Of a stretch of DNA of 64,000 nucleotides, positions 1 to 15,300 are shown piece after piece. The translations under genes and the position numbers were made by a program. The DNA is from Rhabdophis nuchalis (taxonomy: Eukaryota; Chordata; Lepidosauria; Squamata; Natricidae), in NCBI GenBank assembly GCA_039707465.1, contig CM077644.1:83503875-83567874 (forward strand). The letters are read 5' to 3'. The stretch's first letter is position 1, and every line of letters begins with the position of its first letter. The notes beneath the pieces were generated by a model, which was not told where the DNA came from, ran no database searches, and saw nothing but the letters and a program-made list of their open reading frames with translations.

Positions 1-114
1 TTATGCTGTATTGGCAAACAACAGAGTTATAAGGATAGTGCCAAAGCAGCCCTTGCAACCCACTACAGAAAAATTACAGTCTTAAATGAGAGATGTTTTA
101 AAAAGAAAGCTTAC

Positions 115-308
115 CTGTGTATGTTTTAAAGTAAATATTATTTTCTCAGCTGGATACAGCCCAGGTGGAGTGGACCTAATTACAACGGCTATAACTGATG
201 AACCTACTATTTCTCCATCCTCTGTATTTTCTGTCAGGGACAAATTCTGTGGTAATGAAAGCAGAGCTCCAATATTGTCGTATCGCAGAAAGACAACTGC
301 AACTGTGC
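115..308 (-). CDS. ADGRL4: ADGRL4 GAIN-region exon, last one in the window
   Basis: A 194-nt exon entering in phase 1 and leaving in phase 0, with 64 complete codons. It contains [27 protein letters not shown] and [11 protein letters not shown], which match human VAVAFLYYKSIGPLLS, SSVISVSMSS and EKITFTLSH. The donor is gtaagc. The acceptor, gatggatag, has a poor pyrimidine tract, so the exact high end is the weakest splice call of the gene. The next exon should encode the end of GAIN and the GPS cleavage site. Confidence 0.9.
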
Positions 309-3300
309 CTATCCATCAAATAAAACATGCTTAGTTTAGAGTTTAGAGTTTAGATTTTATTGGTTTTTTTATACCGCCCTACTCCTGAAGGACTCAGGGC
401 AGTGTACAGCCAAAATAAAAACAGATATATAAATATATAAAAACAAATATATAAAAGTTATATATTTTAAAAGCTTTTAACAGACATAATTAAAATATTG
501 GCCGAAACGTGGAAAAAGACCCAAACTAACCCTGATTAAAATGATAGAAATTTAAATTTAAAAATATAAATTTAAAAATTTAAAAATCATGCTTTATGCC
601 AGCACGGCTTGTTGAAAGAGAAAGGTTTTGAGACCACGGCGGAAGGTGCGTAAGTCAGGGATAGTTCTTAATTCCAGGGGCAATTCGTTCCAGAGGGCAG
701 GTGCTCCCACAGAGAAGGCTCTCCCCCTGAGTGTCACCAGTCAACATTGTCTAGCCGACAGCACCATGAGGAGACCCTCTCTATGGAAGCGTACGGGCCG
801 GTGGGAGGCTCTCGGTGGCAGAAGGCAATCTCGTAGGTACCCAGGTCCTAAGCCATGGAGCGCTTTAAAGATGGTAACCGCCGCTTAGTGGTTTGAGGAT
901 TGTTGATTTTTAAAAATAAAAATAAATAAATTGTAAAATAATGTTTAAAAACACCAAGAAAACAACAATTGAAAGACCTTTTTAAACTCTGACAAGAAAA
1001 ATATCAAATCAATGGAAAATTTGCAGAAAACCTATGGAAAGACTGCAGAAAGAGGGAAATGTTTAAAGCAATAAGGGGATGTGCCACTATTAGAAATTAA
1101 ATTTAATAATAAAGCAAACAATCAAAGAATATTGTCCATATTTTTGGAAGATAAATCTTCTAACTCTACAATTTAAGAGGCTATAGGTTCCAGGCATTAG
1201 GGGATTAGTTTCCAGTCCCAGACAAGGGTTGCCCACATTGCCCATTGGAACAATGCATGTGAATCTCCACCTCATTTTTAGATGCATCACCCAAAAGGTT
1301 AATATAAAAAAGAAGGTTCAAGACTTCAGTCACACAGTCATGATTGCCTTCCTCTTTTTTTAACTCCCTCGCACATCCCCTGCTCATCTAATTCTCCAAG
1401 CTCTTGTAAACTGGACAACATTCTGAATGTAGATCAGTGGTCGTTTTCCAATTTTTTTTACTACTGGTTCGCTCGTGCATGTGTGCAACGCTTCTGCACA
1501 TGTGCAGAAGATTCTGTGCATGCGCAGAAGCATCTGGGAAGGTGGGTGGAGCTTCCTGGCTACTGGTTTGCTCAAACCGGGCTGAACCGGGAGCAACCCA
1601 CCTCTGATATAGACCTATATTTTTTCCTAACAAGTGACTTTGCTTGGAAATGGTAATGACAGAAGGGTGATCATAATGTTTATGAAATATAAGAAAACCC
1701 CAGCAAATGCTTTTAAAATCCAGTAATTTGGATTCCTTATTTCTCATCATTTAAATTTAAATATAGTATATCCAAAAGCATTTATACCTTGCCAAGAATC
1801 TTGCCTCTCCCTATTATTATGATCAACACTAAGCTCTGAAAGCATTTATGTTTGATGCTCCCGCTGAGACCGAAAGTCACATTAAATATTGTGTACAATA
1901 GGAGAAAGGAGCAATCAATAGGAGGCTAATTTCGGGTTCAACTCATACAAAGAGTTCAGATGTAACTCATAAGCAGACTCTGATACTTTGACATAGCTGC
2001 AAGAATGGCATCAAAAATATTTGCTTCCATTTCCAACTAACCACATTTTGTCTGAACCACAAGCTGTGATTAGGGAAGCAAGCCTACTTCAGAAATCAGA
2101 GTTTGACACTGGCTTGTAAGCTAACTACATTTTATCTAGGATCACATAAAATGGGTCCTCTGTTTAGCAAGGGATGCAGAAACTTTTTTTAATCTAATTT
2201 GTAATCAAGTCCATGAATCACATGTAATATAAAAGATATGCGACATAGTCAAAGTGTAAACTTTAGGTTTAATTTCTTTGGCATTCCTCCCTTCCAATTT
2301 ATTTTAAAATAGGGAAAAGAACAATACTTTGCAGACCGTATTAACAAGACCTCCTAAATTAAAGGTCCATCAGACTGGGGGGAAAAAAACTTTTAAACTA
2401 TCAATTTCAAGTAAAACAAAACCAAAAAAGCTGTAATATTAGCACTCCTCCAGTGTACAGTTAAAAATATAATTTTACTTGTGGAATTATAACCTTGTGG
2501 TTAAATTCCAGAGTCATGATACACCCCAGATCATGTACTACTCTATCACTTTGTGCAAAATGATATCTCATTTTATTGGGAATAGATGACTTATTTAAGG
2601 GATGGAAAGTACCGTATATATTGGTATATTAAATATCCTACAAATCAAACATCTGCCCCCGAAGACTCAGTTTGCACAGCTCCTGTTAGACTTCTTTCTT
2701 TTTACATGCCCTCCTTTTTTTTTTTAACCTACAAGGCACTTTCAGAAATTTTCTTTTCTGCCTGCTTTCAGATAACCATAGACTTTTAAAACCTTACCGA
2801 ACATCTAGTCCATGGGTGTCAAACTTGATTTCACTGAGGGTCACATCAGGGTTGTGTTTGACCTTGGACCTTGGGTGTGGCCAGCTTGATGTCCCTAACG
2901 TCGGGGTTGTGCGAGTGCTCTGCCAGCGAGAATGAGCTCCTGAGACAGCCTCCTGCAACCTTCTGCCAGTAAAAATGGATGTCCGTTTTTGCTGGCAGAG
3001 ACACCATGGTCCAGTCCTTTGCTGTTTCCAGGGTGGCCCCATGGGCCAGATCTAAGCACCCTGTGGGCTGGGTTCAGCCCAAGGGCCTTGAGTTTGACAT
3101 CCCTGATCTAGTCCATCTCTCAGGTGAATGGAGGAACACACCAAATCACGAAGATTTTGAAGATTTCATGTGAAAATCTCCAGTGAAAGATATTCTACCA
3201 CTATTCTAGGCAGGCAATTTATTTTCTTTCTTTTACTTTTTTTAAAAAAATATTCAGATTGTCTGTCAATCAATCCATCCCTCCATCCCTCCATCTCTCC

Positions 3301-6300
3301 ATCCCTCCCTCCCTCCATCCATCTCTTAATTTTAACTGTTTTTTGTCATGCTTTCAGCCTCAACAGACAGCAGCTCAATCTCCCTTTTGAATAGGATCAT
3401 GTTTGATATATCCAGTATGTAAATGAGTTTTTATCTCTCCTTTTATCTTTTGAGAGCTAAACACATCCAACTCCTTTAGCACTTTTTATAGTCCACTCTG
3501 TTTGCCTCAATTACATTAGGAACTCTTTCTTCTGAGAGAAGACAAATAAAATACCAGGCAATTTCATTTTCATCATCTTCTTCTCATTCTAAGTTTTAGC
3601 CTTCCTGAGTCTATCCGTACAACCTCACCCCAGAAGTTTGTGTTCCTCCTTAATTATTAATCCGTTTCCATTTTCTATTCCATTTCCATTTTATTTTTTG
3701 ACACTGCGCTTTCCTCAATTTTTCTTCTTTTTCCAAGGAGTTTGTGCTTGTGATTTCAGTGTTTCATTTACCAACTTCTCTCATCCCTTTAATGCTTATT
3801 TATCATTTAGAATTTCACCCCAAGGTATGTAGCCCATACATCAGTTCAGAAACTAGTGACTAAAACTGTGATCAAAATGATTCTACACCAGTGTTTCTCA
3901 ACCTTGGTGGCTTGAAGATGGGTGGACTTCAACTCCCAGAAAATAGCTGAGGATTTGTGGGAGTTGAAGTCCACCCATTCTTAAGCCGCTAAGGTTGAGA
4001 AACACCATTCTACACTATTTCAGTGATTCTGCTAAGGATTCAAGGGACAGAGGGGATTGTTTGCAGATGATTGCTCCCCTGAAATCTAAGGAAAAGGTTT
4101 CCTTATAGGCAAATGTAGTTTTCACAAGCTCATTGTCATCAGTCAATGTATGCAATAGATCATAAAATACTTAGGAAGATTTATTAGTGTAAGAATGAAA
4201 ATCCCAGGACGGCACCAATTTTTTCCACTTTCTATTTCATCTATTTAACTTTATACTGGATTTCTTCATGCTACACTTCGTGGAACAATGTGGCTGATGA
4301 ATCTTAGAAAAAGAGAAGGTTTTCCATTGAGTCCAGATATCGTACCAACAACCCCAAACCACCATCCTAACCTTTAGTAGGTGATATTTCCTTTTTCTTT
4401 GCAGAGACCTTAATACTGTCTCCTCCCATCTGAGTATTTTGGTTGATGAGGTTCACCTTCTCCGGGTCAAAAGTATAAAGTCTTACAGCTGAAAATGAAA
4501 AAGGGGAATAATGTCTTTGCAAATAACAATTACACTAGCTTAATATAAACTTTTGAAAGAACTATTGCAGGCAGTTTTCGACATGCAACCACAATTGAGC
4601 CCAAGCAAGAAATTGTTAAGTGACTTTTGTCCTATTTTAGAATCTTTCTTGCCACAATTGTTAAGTGAATCCCTAAAGTTATTAAATTAGTTACACAGTT
4701 GTTAAGTGAATCTGGCTTCTACATAGACTTTGCTTGTCAGAAAGTTGCAAAGGGGGATCATGTAACTCCGGAACACTGCACCTGTCATAAATATGAGTTA
4801 GTTGCCAAGCATCTGATCTTTGATCATGTGACCATGGGGATGTTGCAATGGTCATAAATGTGAAAAAGAGTCATAAGTCATTTTTTTCCAGAGTTGAACA
4901 GACACTAAATGAAATGTTGTAAGTCGAGAACTACCTGTACACTGGGTTACACAGTTATTACAGCTTCAAAAAGCGCAATGTTATTAACGTTTCAAAAAAT
5001 GCTTCAATCCAGTAATTCTACAGCAAAGTGCAGTCCTATTATGTGAATGATCTTATTGTGTGTGCTTGTATCTCTCAAAGTTCAAGTACATAAATTAATA
5101 TGTCAGTATTAATATTATGGATTCATATCAATGCATAATATTAATGCATTAACATGATGTCATGCTATATATTTCACCTTTTTCCCTTTTGTTCCATCCC
5201 CAACACTGATCCATAGCCCTTCACTATTCTGCTCATGTGCTTTAAACTCTAGGACCATGTTATTCATGGTAGGTGAATGTCCTTTAATTCCATATTTCCA
5301 CCTTTTCATTCTTTGCCTGGGGAAAAAAATGTAACCTCTAATTTGCTTTGCATTAAGCGAGGTTTGGTAAAGAATAACGAAAGCTGCTTTCAGAAGAGCT
5401 TCCACTTTATTAAAAATGCATTTCTGAAAGTGAATACCAATTTCTTTAAAAGCACAGGAGACAATACCTTTGAAAGTATTTATTTTGCAATCCATTCAGT
5501 GTGCGTTTATGTGAAGATAAAGGTATGTAATTCAACTGCATTGGTCTCTAATGATATTTGTTGTCAAAAACAAACAGACCAAATATCAACCCCCACCCCC
5601 ACCACGGAGTAGAAATGAGAAAGTAGCACATGAAATCTTTTAGCTTTACATTTCAGTCCAGTGCTTTAATCCTCTGTAAAACAATAGGAAAGTCAATGAG
5701 CAATTTTGTTATAAACAAAACAAAAGTTTGATTGATGGGTTGGAATTACTTAGCAGCATACGTCTACGTATGCAGAATTTTTGTTTAGTTATTTATTTTT
5801 AAAGAATGATGGTTTTCAAAATGCAGGCTCTCATTAAAGACTTTTCCAGCACCTAAGAAAGAGGTTCGCCTTTTTCCTAAATAAAATAGAACAGAACATA
5901 ACATAACATAACAGAATAGAATAGAATAGAATAAACTGAGTTTGAAGGGAAATTGGAAGTTTTGTAGCCCAACCCCCTGATCAGGTAAGAAACTCTATAC
6001 CAGGGGTGTCAAACTCATGGCCTGTGGGTCAGATGCATCACATGCTTTGCCCCATCCCATCCAGTTTACCAATGGGGAAAAAAGTCCCGATACATCATGT
6101 GATGCTGCCGTTACGACAAGTTTGACATCCCTGCTCTATACCATTTCAGAGAAATGGTGTCCAATCTCTTCATAAAAACTTCCAGTGTTTGGAGCATTCA
6201 CAACTTCTGGAGACAAGTTGTTCCACTGATTAATTGTTCTAACTGTCAGGAAACTTCTCCTTAGAAGGAAACTTCTCCCTAAGAAGGTGCTTCTCTCCTT

Positions 6301-9300
6301 GCTTTGTCTCCTGCTCTCAGTTGCTTTGGAGACTAGCTCGACTCTCTATTCTTTGTGTCAATCCCTGAGATATTGGAACACTACTATCACGGTTGAGGGA
6401 CATCATCAGGAGACTATGGATGGTTTGAAAGTCAGGAAAGAGTAGTCTTTTTCCTATTCTGATTCAGCCAATTGAAAGAATTACAGGTAGTTATTGACTT
6501 ACAACCATTCATTTAGTGACTGTTGGAAGCTGCAACGGCACTGAAAAAAGTGACTTATGACCATTTTTCACACTCATGAATGTTGCAGCATCCCCATGGC
6601 CACATGATCAAACTTCAGATGCTTGATTCATGTTTGTGACAGTTGCAGTGCCTTGGAGTCATGTGATCAGATTCTGCAACTTTCTGGCAAGCAAAATCAA
6701 TGAGGAAACCAGATTCACTTAACAACAGTGTTACTAAGTTAACAACAGCAGTGATTCACTTAACCACTCTAGTAAAAAGGTCATAAAATGGGGCAAAATT
6801 CATTTAACAAATACTTCACTTAGCAACAGAAATTTTGGGCTGATTTGTGGTCGTAAGTCAAAGGCTGCATAAACAGAGGGATAGAATCAAGATCATGTGA
6901 AGTGTTAATACCACTTTATAATTCCTTGGTAAGGCCACACTTGGAATACTGCATTCAGTTTTGGTCGCCACGATGCAGAAAAGATGTGGAGACTCTAGAA
7001 AGAGTGAAGAGAAGAGCAACCAAGATGATTAGGGGACTGGAGCCTAAAACATATGAAGAACGGTTGCAGGAACTGGGTATGTCTAGTTTAATGAAAAGAA
7101 GGACTAGGGGAGACATGATAGCAGTGTTCCAATATCTCAGGGGTTGCCGCAAAGAAGAGGGAGTCAAACTATTCTCCAAGGCACCTGAGGGCAGAACAAG
7201 AAGCAATGGGTGGAAACTAATCAAGGAGAGAAGCAACTTAGAACTGAGGAGAAATTTCCTGACAGTTAGAACAATTAACCTCTGGAACAGCTTGCCTCCA
7301 GAAGTTGTGAATGCCCCAACCCTGGAAGTCTTTAAGAAGATGTTGGATAGCGACTTGTCTGAAATGGTATAGGGTTTCCTGCCTGGGCAGAGGGTTGGAC
7401 GAGAAGACCTCCAAAGTCCCTTCCAACTCTGCTATTGTATTGTATTGTATTGTACTATCTGTATACTCCTCGTATGTTAAAAGACTGTAATGAAACAAAT
7501 GCATAGGCTGCTTGGAAATATATTTCTCATTGAAAGAGGTTAAGGACTTTCATGCAACCGACAAGCCAGAGGCTGTCTATCTTGAGAAAAAGAACTGATA
7601 ATCAGGTCAGAAAAGAAGTGCGTGCAACCTATCCATCTCTGGTGAAAGGTTTAGCTAAGTTTCTCCCTAATACATGCCTGAAAATCAATGGCAGGGTTAG
7701 ATGCAACATCAAGAGGTTACCTAGCCTTCCATTCAATTCTAAATACCAAGAATAAATAGCTCACATCCATTGGAGTTCATACAGTCAAGAACAAACTTAC
7801 AATTATGCTTCTAATGTAAACAATTTGTCTGCAAGGATGCAAAGGAAGAAAGCAAGCAAGAAGGAGAACAACAGATCTTCAGTATGTTTTGTTTCCCTGT
7901 GCGTACCCATATCACTAGCATTAACGTCTACTTCTGCCATCTTTGGGAAATTCTGAGATAGGAAGGCTGTTGTTTCCTCGGTAGCATGCATCAATTTGGT
8001 GAGGCTTCTTCTCCTGTTGTCTGCTGGGACAGCTTCCCAAGCTGCCTTCTTATCCTCCTGAACAAAATTATTTACAGTACTAACAAATTCCTGTTGGGTT
8101 AATAAAAATATTATGTTAACTTTGTATGCTGTATCCCGAATAAGATAGCTTGTAAGTACCCAAAACTTTAAGTCCCAGTTCACTCACGTTAAGAGTTTGA
8201 TCTCGAAGCCTCTCATCAGAAATGGTGTAATTTGTGGTACTCAGCAAGGAAAAGGGTACAGATAACATTTCAACGTAAGAAACTATTTCAACTGGTGTAA
8301 TGGGTCCTATGCTGTTTTTGTTGATTTCTTGTAATACAGCCAGAGGATCTTTTAATTCACTAATCTGAAAGAAAGTTTTAAACCATCATGCATGTTGTCC
8401 AATGCTTCCTTTTAAATGAAGAGTTATAATTGGTGCTCAATTGATTAGCTAAAAAGTTGGTACTACCATTTTTTGGTTTTTTTTCTTTGCTCAGCTTGAG
8501 AGAGAATTATATGGTGGATAAAATATAAGTTGTCTATACAGAGAAGGCTCGGATTCAAATGTAACCTTGTCATGAATTTCTGGATAGTAATAAATATCTC
8601 TAAGTAAGGTGATCTCACAACATTGCGCTACGAATGTTTTGCTCGATACCTAAAGATTATTTCTACCCAGCAATTCTTACCCTGGGATCAATATTTTGCT
8701 CCAAGATAAATTTAATTTTAATTATCAATTCCGTGTACCAATTTCAGGGCATTTCTGTTATATGTGGCTGGACTACCACTGAAATAATCCATATCTTAAA
8801 CAAGAAAAATAACTAAATATATATTAGTTGTTTCTCTTGTTTTGGAATGGCAGGGTTGTGAGAAAATTTAGTGTGGGAAATGTCATTAATATTAAAAGAT
8901 GGATTGGGGGGTTTGTAAAATATCTAATCTTGCTTGAATTATAGCCTGATACCAGGAGACAACCTCTTGCTGCAAATACAAGTGCATTGGCAATTTATCA
9001 AACTTTTATATGGGAAAGAAAGTTGCTATTAAGTTTTGTAAAGATTCTCTAGCTTCCAGAAGAAATGAATACTAGCTTTGTATGAAGGAAGTCCATTTTA
9101 TTTTTATTCTTGGTGTGGCACTACATAGTCCTTGAAGCTTTCATAAAATTAAAGTAACTAAAGGAAACGACAATGAATCCAATTTCAAAAATCATATAAT
9201 CAACCCTCTTGGGTTTCTTCTCGTCACACACTGCAGGATATTTTCATTCTGCAGCTCTGTGCCCTGTCACTTTAACTACAAAAGTTAGGTCAATGAATCA

Positions 9301-12300
9301 GATGCCTATAAAATGTCTTAAATTAAATTAATCGAGGGTTACAAGCCACTGGGTCTGGTATATTATCATAAGTGGATATGAAAGGATTGCAATAAATGTA
9401 TACTGTGGGATTGTGACAGCTATTACTTATTCATTATATTTATTCCCTATTTTTCTTCAAGAAGTTTTGAACTGTACAAGTTCTCTTAATCACAATCCTA
9501 TATGGAATAATACCAATAAACCCAATATTTAATGTTAATTTAATGACAGAGTGAGGATTTGAATCTAAATCTTCCCACCCCCAATCTAATACTCTAGTCC
9601 CATGATGGCAAACCTATGGCATGCATGCCACAGGTGGCAAACAGACCCATATTTTGCTGGAAGGCCAGCTAATTTGCAGCCTTCCAGAGGGCCGGGAGAG
9701 GCCATTTTTGCCCTATCCAGGCTTCCTGAAAGCCTCCGGAGGCAGGGGAGGTGAAAAACAGCCCCAACGGGCGAACTGGAAGTTCAGAAATGATCTGTTT
9801 CCAGCTTCCGGAGGCCTCAGGGGGGCCAAGGGAGGCTGTTTTCACCCTCCCCAGGCTTTATGAAAGCCGCTGAAGCCTTGTGAGGGGTTGTGCACACATG
9901 CATATGTATGTGTGTGTGTTGTGCATGCATGCGCAGGTGTGCAGGAAGGATTGAATTGGTGTGGGCACATGTGCATGTGATAACTCATGCACACACAATT
10001 TTGGCACGCCATGTTCTAGTCTAAGCATTTACACCAATCTAGAAAAATCTGAGAGCAAATAGATACTTACATAAATCTTACTTACTTTAGCTGAAGTTTG
10101 GTTAATGTTTTTAGTTATACAGTTGTTCAGTTCACAGGTTGTGGTTTGTGTTGCTGCAGGAATGAAAAAAAAAAAGAGTAATTAATATGCCATGACATGA
10201 TAATTATACATAGTCAATTTCCAGTCAATGAAAGAAAGCCTCAGTGACTTCATGCTTTCACAAAGGCCAATATGTAAAGTGCTCCTCCAAGACAAATATA
10301 TAAGCCTTAATTACCAAAAGTCGGCTACTGAAAATTATTCAGTGTAATTTGTCTATTTAACAGTACAGTGGAACAATATAGAAGAAAAGCAAATTTCTCT
10401 TTTATAATGGCGGGTAATTCATGTTTTAGCAGATTGACTTGGAGTGTGTGTGTGTGTGTGTGTGTTGGCTTTATTCAAGAATATGCCTTACATTTGAAAG
10501 TGCATCCCTGCAGTGGTTCCCATCATTTGTGTAAATAAATCACTTTGTTGCATGATGTGCACCAATTTACAGCCTTTGCTGGATGACACCATCGTGCAAA
10601 AGAGGCCATTTGTGTTATTTGCATAATTGCATGATTACCCACATGTAAATCACTGCAGGAATCTGATCTCTTGCAGGTGAAGCCAGTTGTGTTGAGATCC
10701 ATTTAACTTTCACTGTGTGCAGGGAAATAACTCCTGTATTTCAACAGGCAGACATATCCTATACATATACTGCATATATATCTGAGAATTCATGCATTGC
10801 TACATTTTCATATCCAGCTGATTAATCTAAGCGAGACGGAACAGACATTGGTGGGCCTCTCAGAAGACACACTTCTATAATAACAGATAAACCATAATAT
10901 CATTTACCTTGGCAGGAAGTGCCATCATTTGCCTTAAACTGTAATTTTCCTGTGGATGGTTGATAACCTTCGTTACAGGTGCAGCTGTATCCGCCATCCA
11001 TATTGTCACATTGTGCATGATCTCCACAGGCACTGGTCCCCAGTTCACTGCACTCATCTATATCTGGAAATTATGAGAGAAATTGATTTAAAAAAAAGCA
11101 GGCTTGTACATACAAATACTTTATTGCAAGCCAACAAGATCTCCATACTGTCTGTATACAGTGAGTCCTAAAAATAATAATTTTAAGAAAACTAATCTCT
11201 TCCTCCAACTGGCATGAAAACATGCATGACCATTATAATCCTAGTTCAAGATTGTGCAAGCTGTACGTAGTTTTGGAAATAGAGATGTAATTGCTTCATA
11301 CCTGCTTAGAAAATACTTGCCTGTTAATTGTAAACTGGGCTCTAATTTCAGTTTATTTGTGATACACAAAGTTTTCTTGCATGAATGAAATGCCCTTCAC
11401 AAAGAGTCACAGTATCTTTATTCTTTATCATATATTTCAACTTCAGTTGAAAGTTCCATTAAAAGCTCCCCCCCCCAACTAAATTATAAGCAAGAAAAGT
11501 ATCAAACTAAGCTTATCCTTAAACCTTGGATACTTGAGTTCCCATTTATACTTTTTTCTAAAGTAAGAATTCTTGACATTGAAATTGTATAATGGTTTGC
11601 AAGATTTGATATCTTACTATTAATTTATACCTTTTCATGTTTTGAAATTGGTGCATATTAATTATTGTAATAGCAGAATGTGAATTATTCATGTTGAACT
11701 ATCTGAAATAAGTAAAACAGCTTTCCTTAACATTTCAAATGGATCAAAAGTTTTGTATTCAGTTTAATGCTATGCTTTTCCTTGGTGCAATCCAGGTCAC
11801 CTTGACAAATATATATATGGGCCACAGTGGACTAACTTCAGGTTTATGTGATCTGCTTTGTTTTTATTAGAATTATAAATGAAGCTATTAAAATATTTGG
11901 CAACGAGTGGAGCTTGTTCAATTTTTACATGGTAAATCTTTCATTCGCTATGAAAGATATGTTTCCCCTTTGCTTTTGGGGCATAGAGTGCAACTAATAT
12001 AATATAATATAATATAATATAATATAATATAATATAATATAATATAATATAATATAATATAATATAATATAATATAATATAATATAATATAATATAATAT
12101 AATATAATATAATATAATATAATATAATATAATATAATATAATATAATATAATATAATATAATATAATATAATATAATATAATATAATATAATATAATAT
12201 AATTAATATAATATAATATAATAATATAATATAATATAATATAATAATATAATATAATATAATATAATATAATATAATATAATATAATATAATATAATAT

Positions 12301-15300
12301 AATATAATATAATATAATATAATATAATATAATATAATATAATATAATATAATATAATATAATATAATTAATATAATATAATATAATATAATATAATAAT
12401 ATAATATAATACCAGTGTTTAAGGTGATGGACCAAAAGTAGGGAGACTCACATTCTAATACTCCTTTAGGCACAGAAACTAATTAGGTGACCTTGGCTCA
12501 GTTACTTTTACTCAATGATCTAGTTGAAAATTGATTGATTATGTGCCATCAAGTTGTCAACTCTTAGAACACTTAAATAAATTTCCTTGATAATCTATCT
12601 CCTAACCTGGTCTTATAGGTTCTCTAAAGGTGCACCCATTGCTGTTTAACTGAGTCTATCCATCTCGCCACTTCTCTTCTCTTCTCTTCTCTTCTCTTCT
12701 CTTCTCTTCTCTTCTCTTCTCTTCTCTTCTCTTCTCTTCTCTTTCCTCCCCTCCCCTCCCATTCCCTTTTACCTTGCCATGCCTTTCTTTTCACCTTTCC
12801 TTTCCTTTCTCCCCTCCCCTCCCTTCCCTTCCCCCTTCTCCAGGATTAGAGTCCTATCCAAAGATCTGGGGCTTCATTTAAGGTGTCCAAACTAGGATGA
12901 TTAGAACCTGGTCATATGTGCCACAGGTAAGAACTCTGGGTTGATTTGCTCCATGATCTGTTTATTCATTTTCTTGGCAGTCCACAATACTTTCAGCAGC
13001 CTTTCCAACACCAATGTTCAATAAACATCTATAATCTTGCTATCCTACTTCTAGCCAATTGAAAAACAACCCTCTTGGTTTCTGAATTATTTATGAAAAT
13101 AATAAAAGTGGGATATTAAATAACTAAGTAACTAACTAATTAACTAATAATGGATTCCAAAGAGCATTTGTATCAGGAATTCCCTGCGTCACTGTGACTG
13201 CATGGACACTTTAAAATAGTGAAAGGAAAGGAAAGGAAATAAGAGAGAAGGTGCCCCCCCCCTCGCCCCATGAGAATTTCCTACTTATCAGACTTGGATA
13301 AGAAGAACAACCTTTTGGTGTGGAAAAAAGGGATATTAAATATTTTCATTTGATATTACAAGATTCATTGGGAACACACTATTCAGATTCAGTCTGAGCA
13401 CGATCTGTGATGCAATTCTTTCAGATTCCTAAATCTATTTAGGTGTCAGCTACTCTTCTACCATCTCTTTTTCTAATTCCCAGTGTTGTTTTGATGACTT
13501 CTAAGAATCATCATAAAGGTTTGGCTATTTCTCTCTTTTTTTGCTATAATTCTTGCCTTGAAACCTTTCTATGTTACTTTGGACGTAGAAATACTGCCCA
13601 CTATCTACAGGTAGTCCTCAATTTACAACAGTTCATTTAGTGACTGTTCAAAATTACAACGGCACTGAAAAAAGTGACCTATGACCATTTTTCACAATTG
13701 CAACGTTTGCAGCATCCCCATGATCATGTGATCAAAATTTAGTAGCTTGGCAACTGGTTTGTATTTATGACCATTGCAGTGTCTGATGATCCCTTTTTGT
13801 GACCTTCTGACCTTCTGACCTTCAGATTCACTTTACAGCCATTTTACTAAATTATCAACTGTGGTGATTCACTTAACAACTGTGGCAAGAAAAGTTGTAA
13901 AATGGGGCAAAACTCGGTTAACAAATGTCTTACTTAACAACAGAAACTTTGGTTTCAACTGTGGCCATACGTTGAGGACTACATGAGTATACTAAACGTA
14001 ATAAACTGAGAATGACTACTTTAGTGGAAAATGTTCAGGTAAATTGTATCTACCATAGGAATAAAACCAAGGAATTAGGACTAAAGACTAAATTATGACC
14101 AAGGATAATCCCAGGATGCATAAAACTGTAACGGTTTTGTCCTTTTGCATAAGAAGGATCTAATGAGTTCCAGAAGATCCAGCTTCTGTTTAGATTCAGT
14201 AAATATTGAAAGATTTAGGTGAGAAGCTAATCACAAACATGGAAGTTGTGAAACACAGCCACCATTTCTTTGATAATTTGAGCTTTGCATTGAGAAAATG
14301 TGAACCAGGAAGTGAAAGCTAGAATAAATTAGATGTCAGAGTTCCAAGTAACACCCCTAATGAAAGAAGACTCTGAGGCTTGAGCTCCTCAAAGTTCTAT
14401 TTTATTAGAGATGTCATATTGGCACATCTGGGAAAACCCGAATCTGAAGGTTTCCAGGTTTTACCCAACCATGTGAAAGTTCAAGTCCCTGCCCAGCACC
14501 CAGATGTCCATCACATGGTCTAATCAGGCACCATCCCAACTGGAGAGGCCTCCCAATCATACCACTACAGGTGCAGGACAAGATGTCATTGACTCTCTGA
14601 GAAAGGAATGTTATTTTGACTATACCTCCCATATAATCCCCCCTCCCAGTTTCCCACAGCATTATAAGTGGCAGGGCTAAAGGCCCAATTCAAAAGAAGA
14701 TAATAATAAGAATAATATGGAATGAAAATATGCCAGGGAAAATAAGATGGGGGGAAAATCTTAAATAAAAGCATAGAGATTAATTATGAAAGCCTGGATT
14801 CAGCTACTTTTTTAAAGGGAAAAAAATTCCGATATATTTGCGACACTTTCCTCCCGTGTATTATATAGTAAATCTGTTTTCATATCCATAGCAAATGAGC
14901 ACGCATTGGGAAATGAAAGTTACATATTTGCATGGAGTTCAGCTATATGTATGGAAATATTTCAATGAAATGGGCAACCGTGATGTTCTAGGTTACTGGT
15001 TAAAAAACAACAATACCTTGGTTACCCAGAGGCCCCAGGCAGGCATTCAACCAAACCACAGTGGATATGAGGGAGGCCTATATAGTGACTGGATTCCCTG
15101 CTTGCATGTTCATTTTTATCGAAGACATCCAGGGAAAACAGTGTCTAACATACGCTAATTCAATTGGATTATTATGAGCTCAAGGGTAAAGCTTGAAATA
15201 TAGACCTACAACAGATTTTCTACAAACCCCATGAGCAAAGAGCAATAATGAGGACACGTTTAATTTATTACACCTGAATCTGAAACTTCTATTATGTCGG

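Noticed and set aside
11941..12473. Two long minus-strand open frames of repeating Ile/Leu/Tyr residues
   Set aside because: They are translations of the AATAT pentanucleotide array, which lacks stops in those frames.
14895..15158. An 87-codon plus-strand open frame as a gene
   Set aside because: No recognisable protein, no splice or promoter context; it lies in an intron on the opposite strand of ADGRL4.
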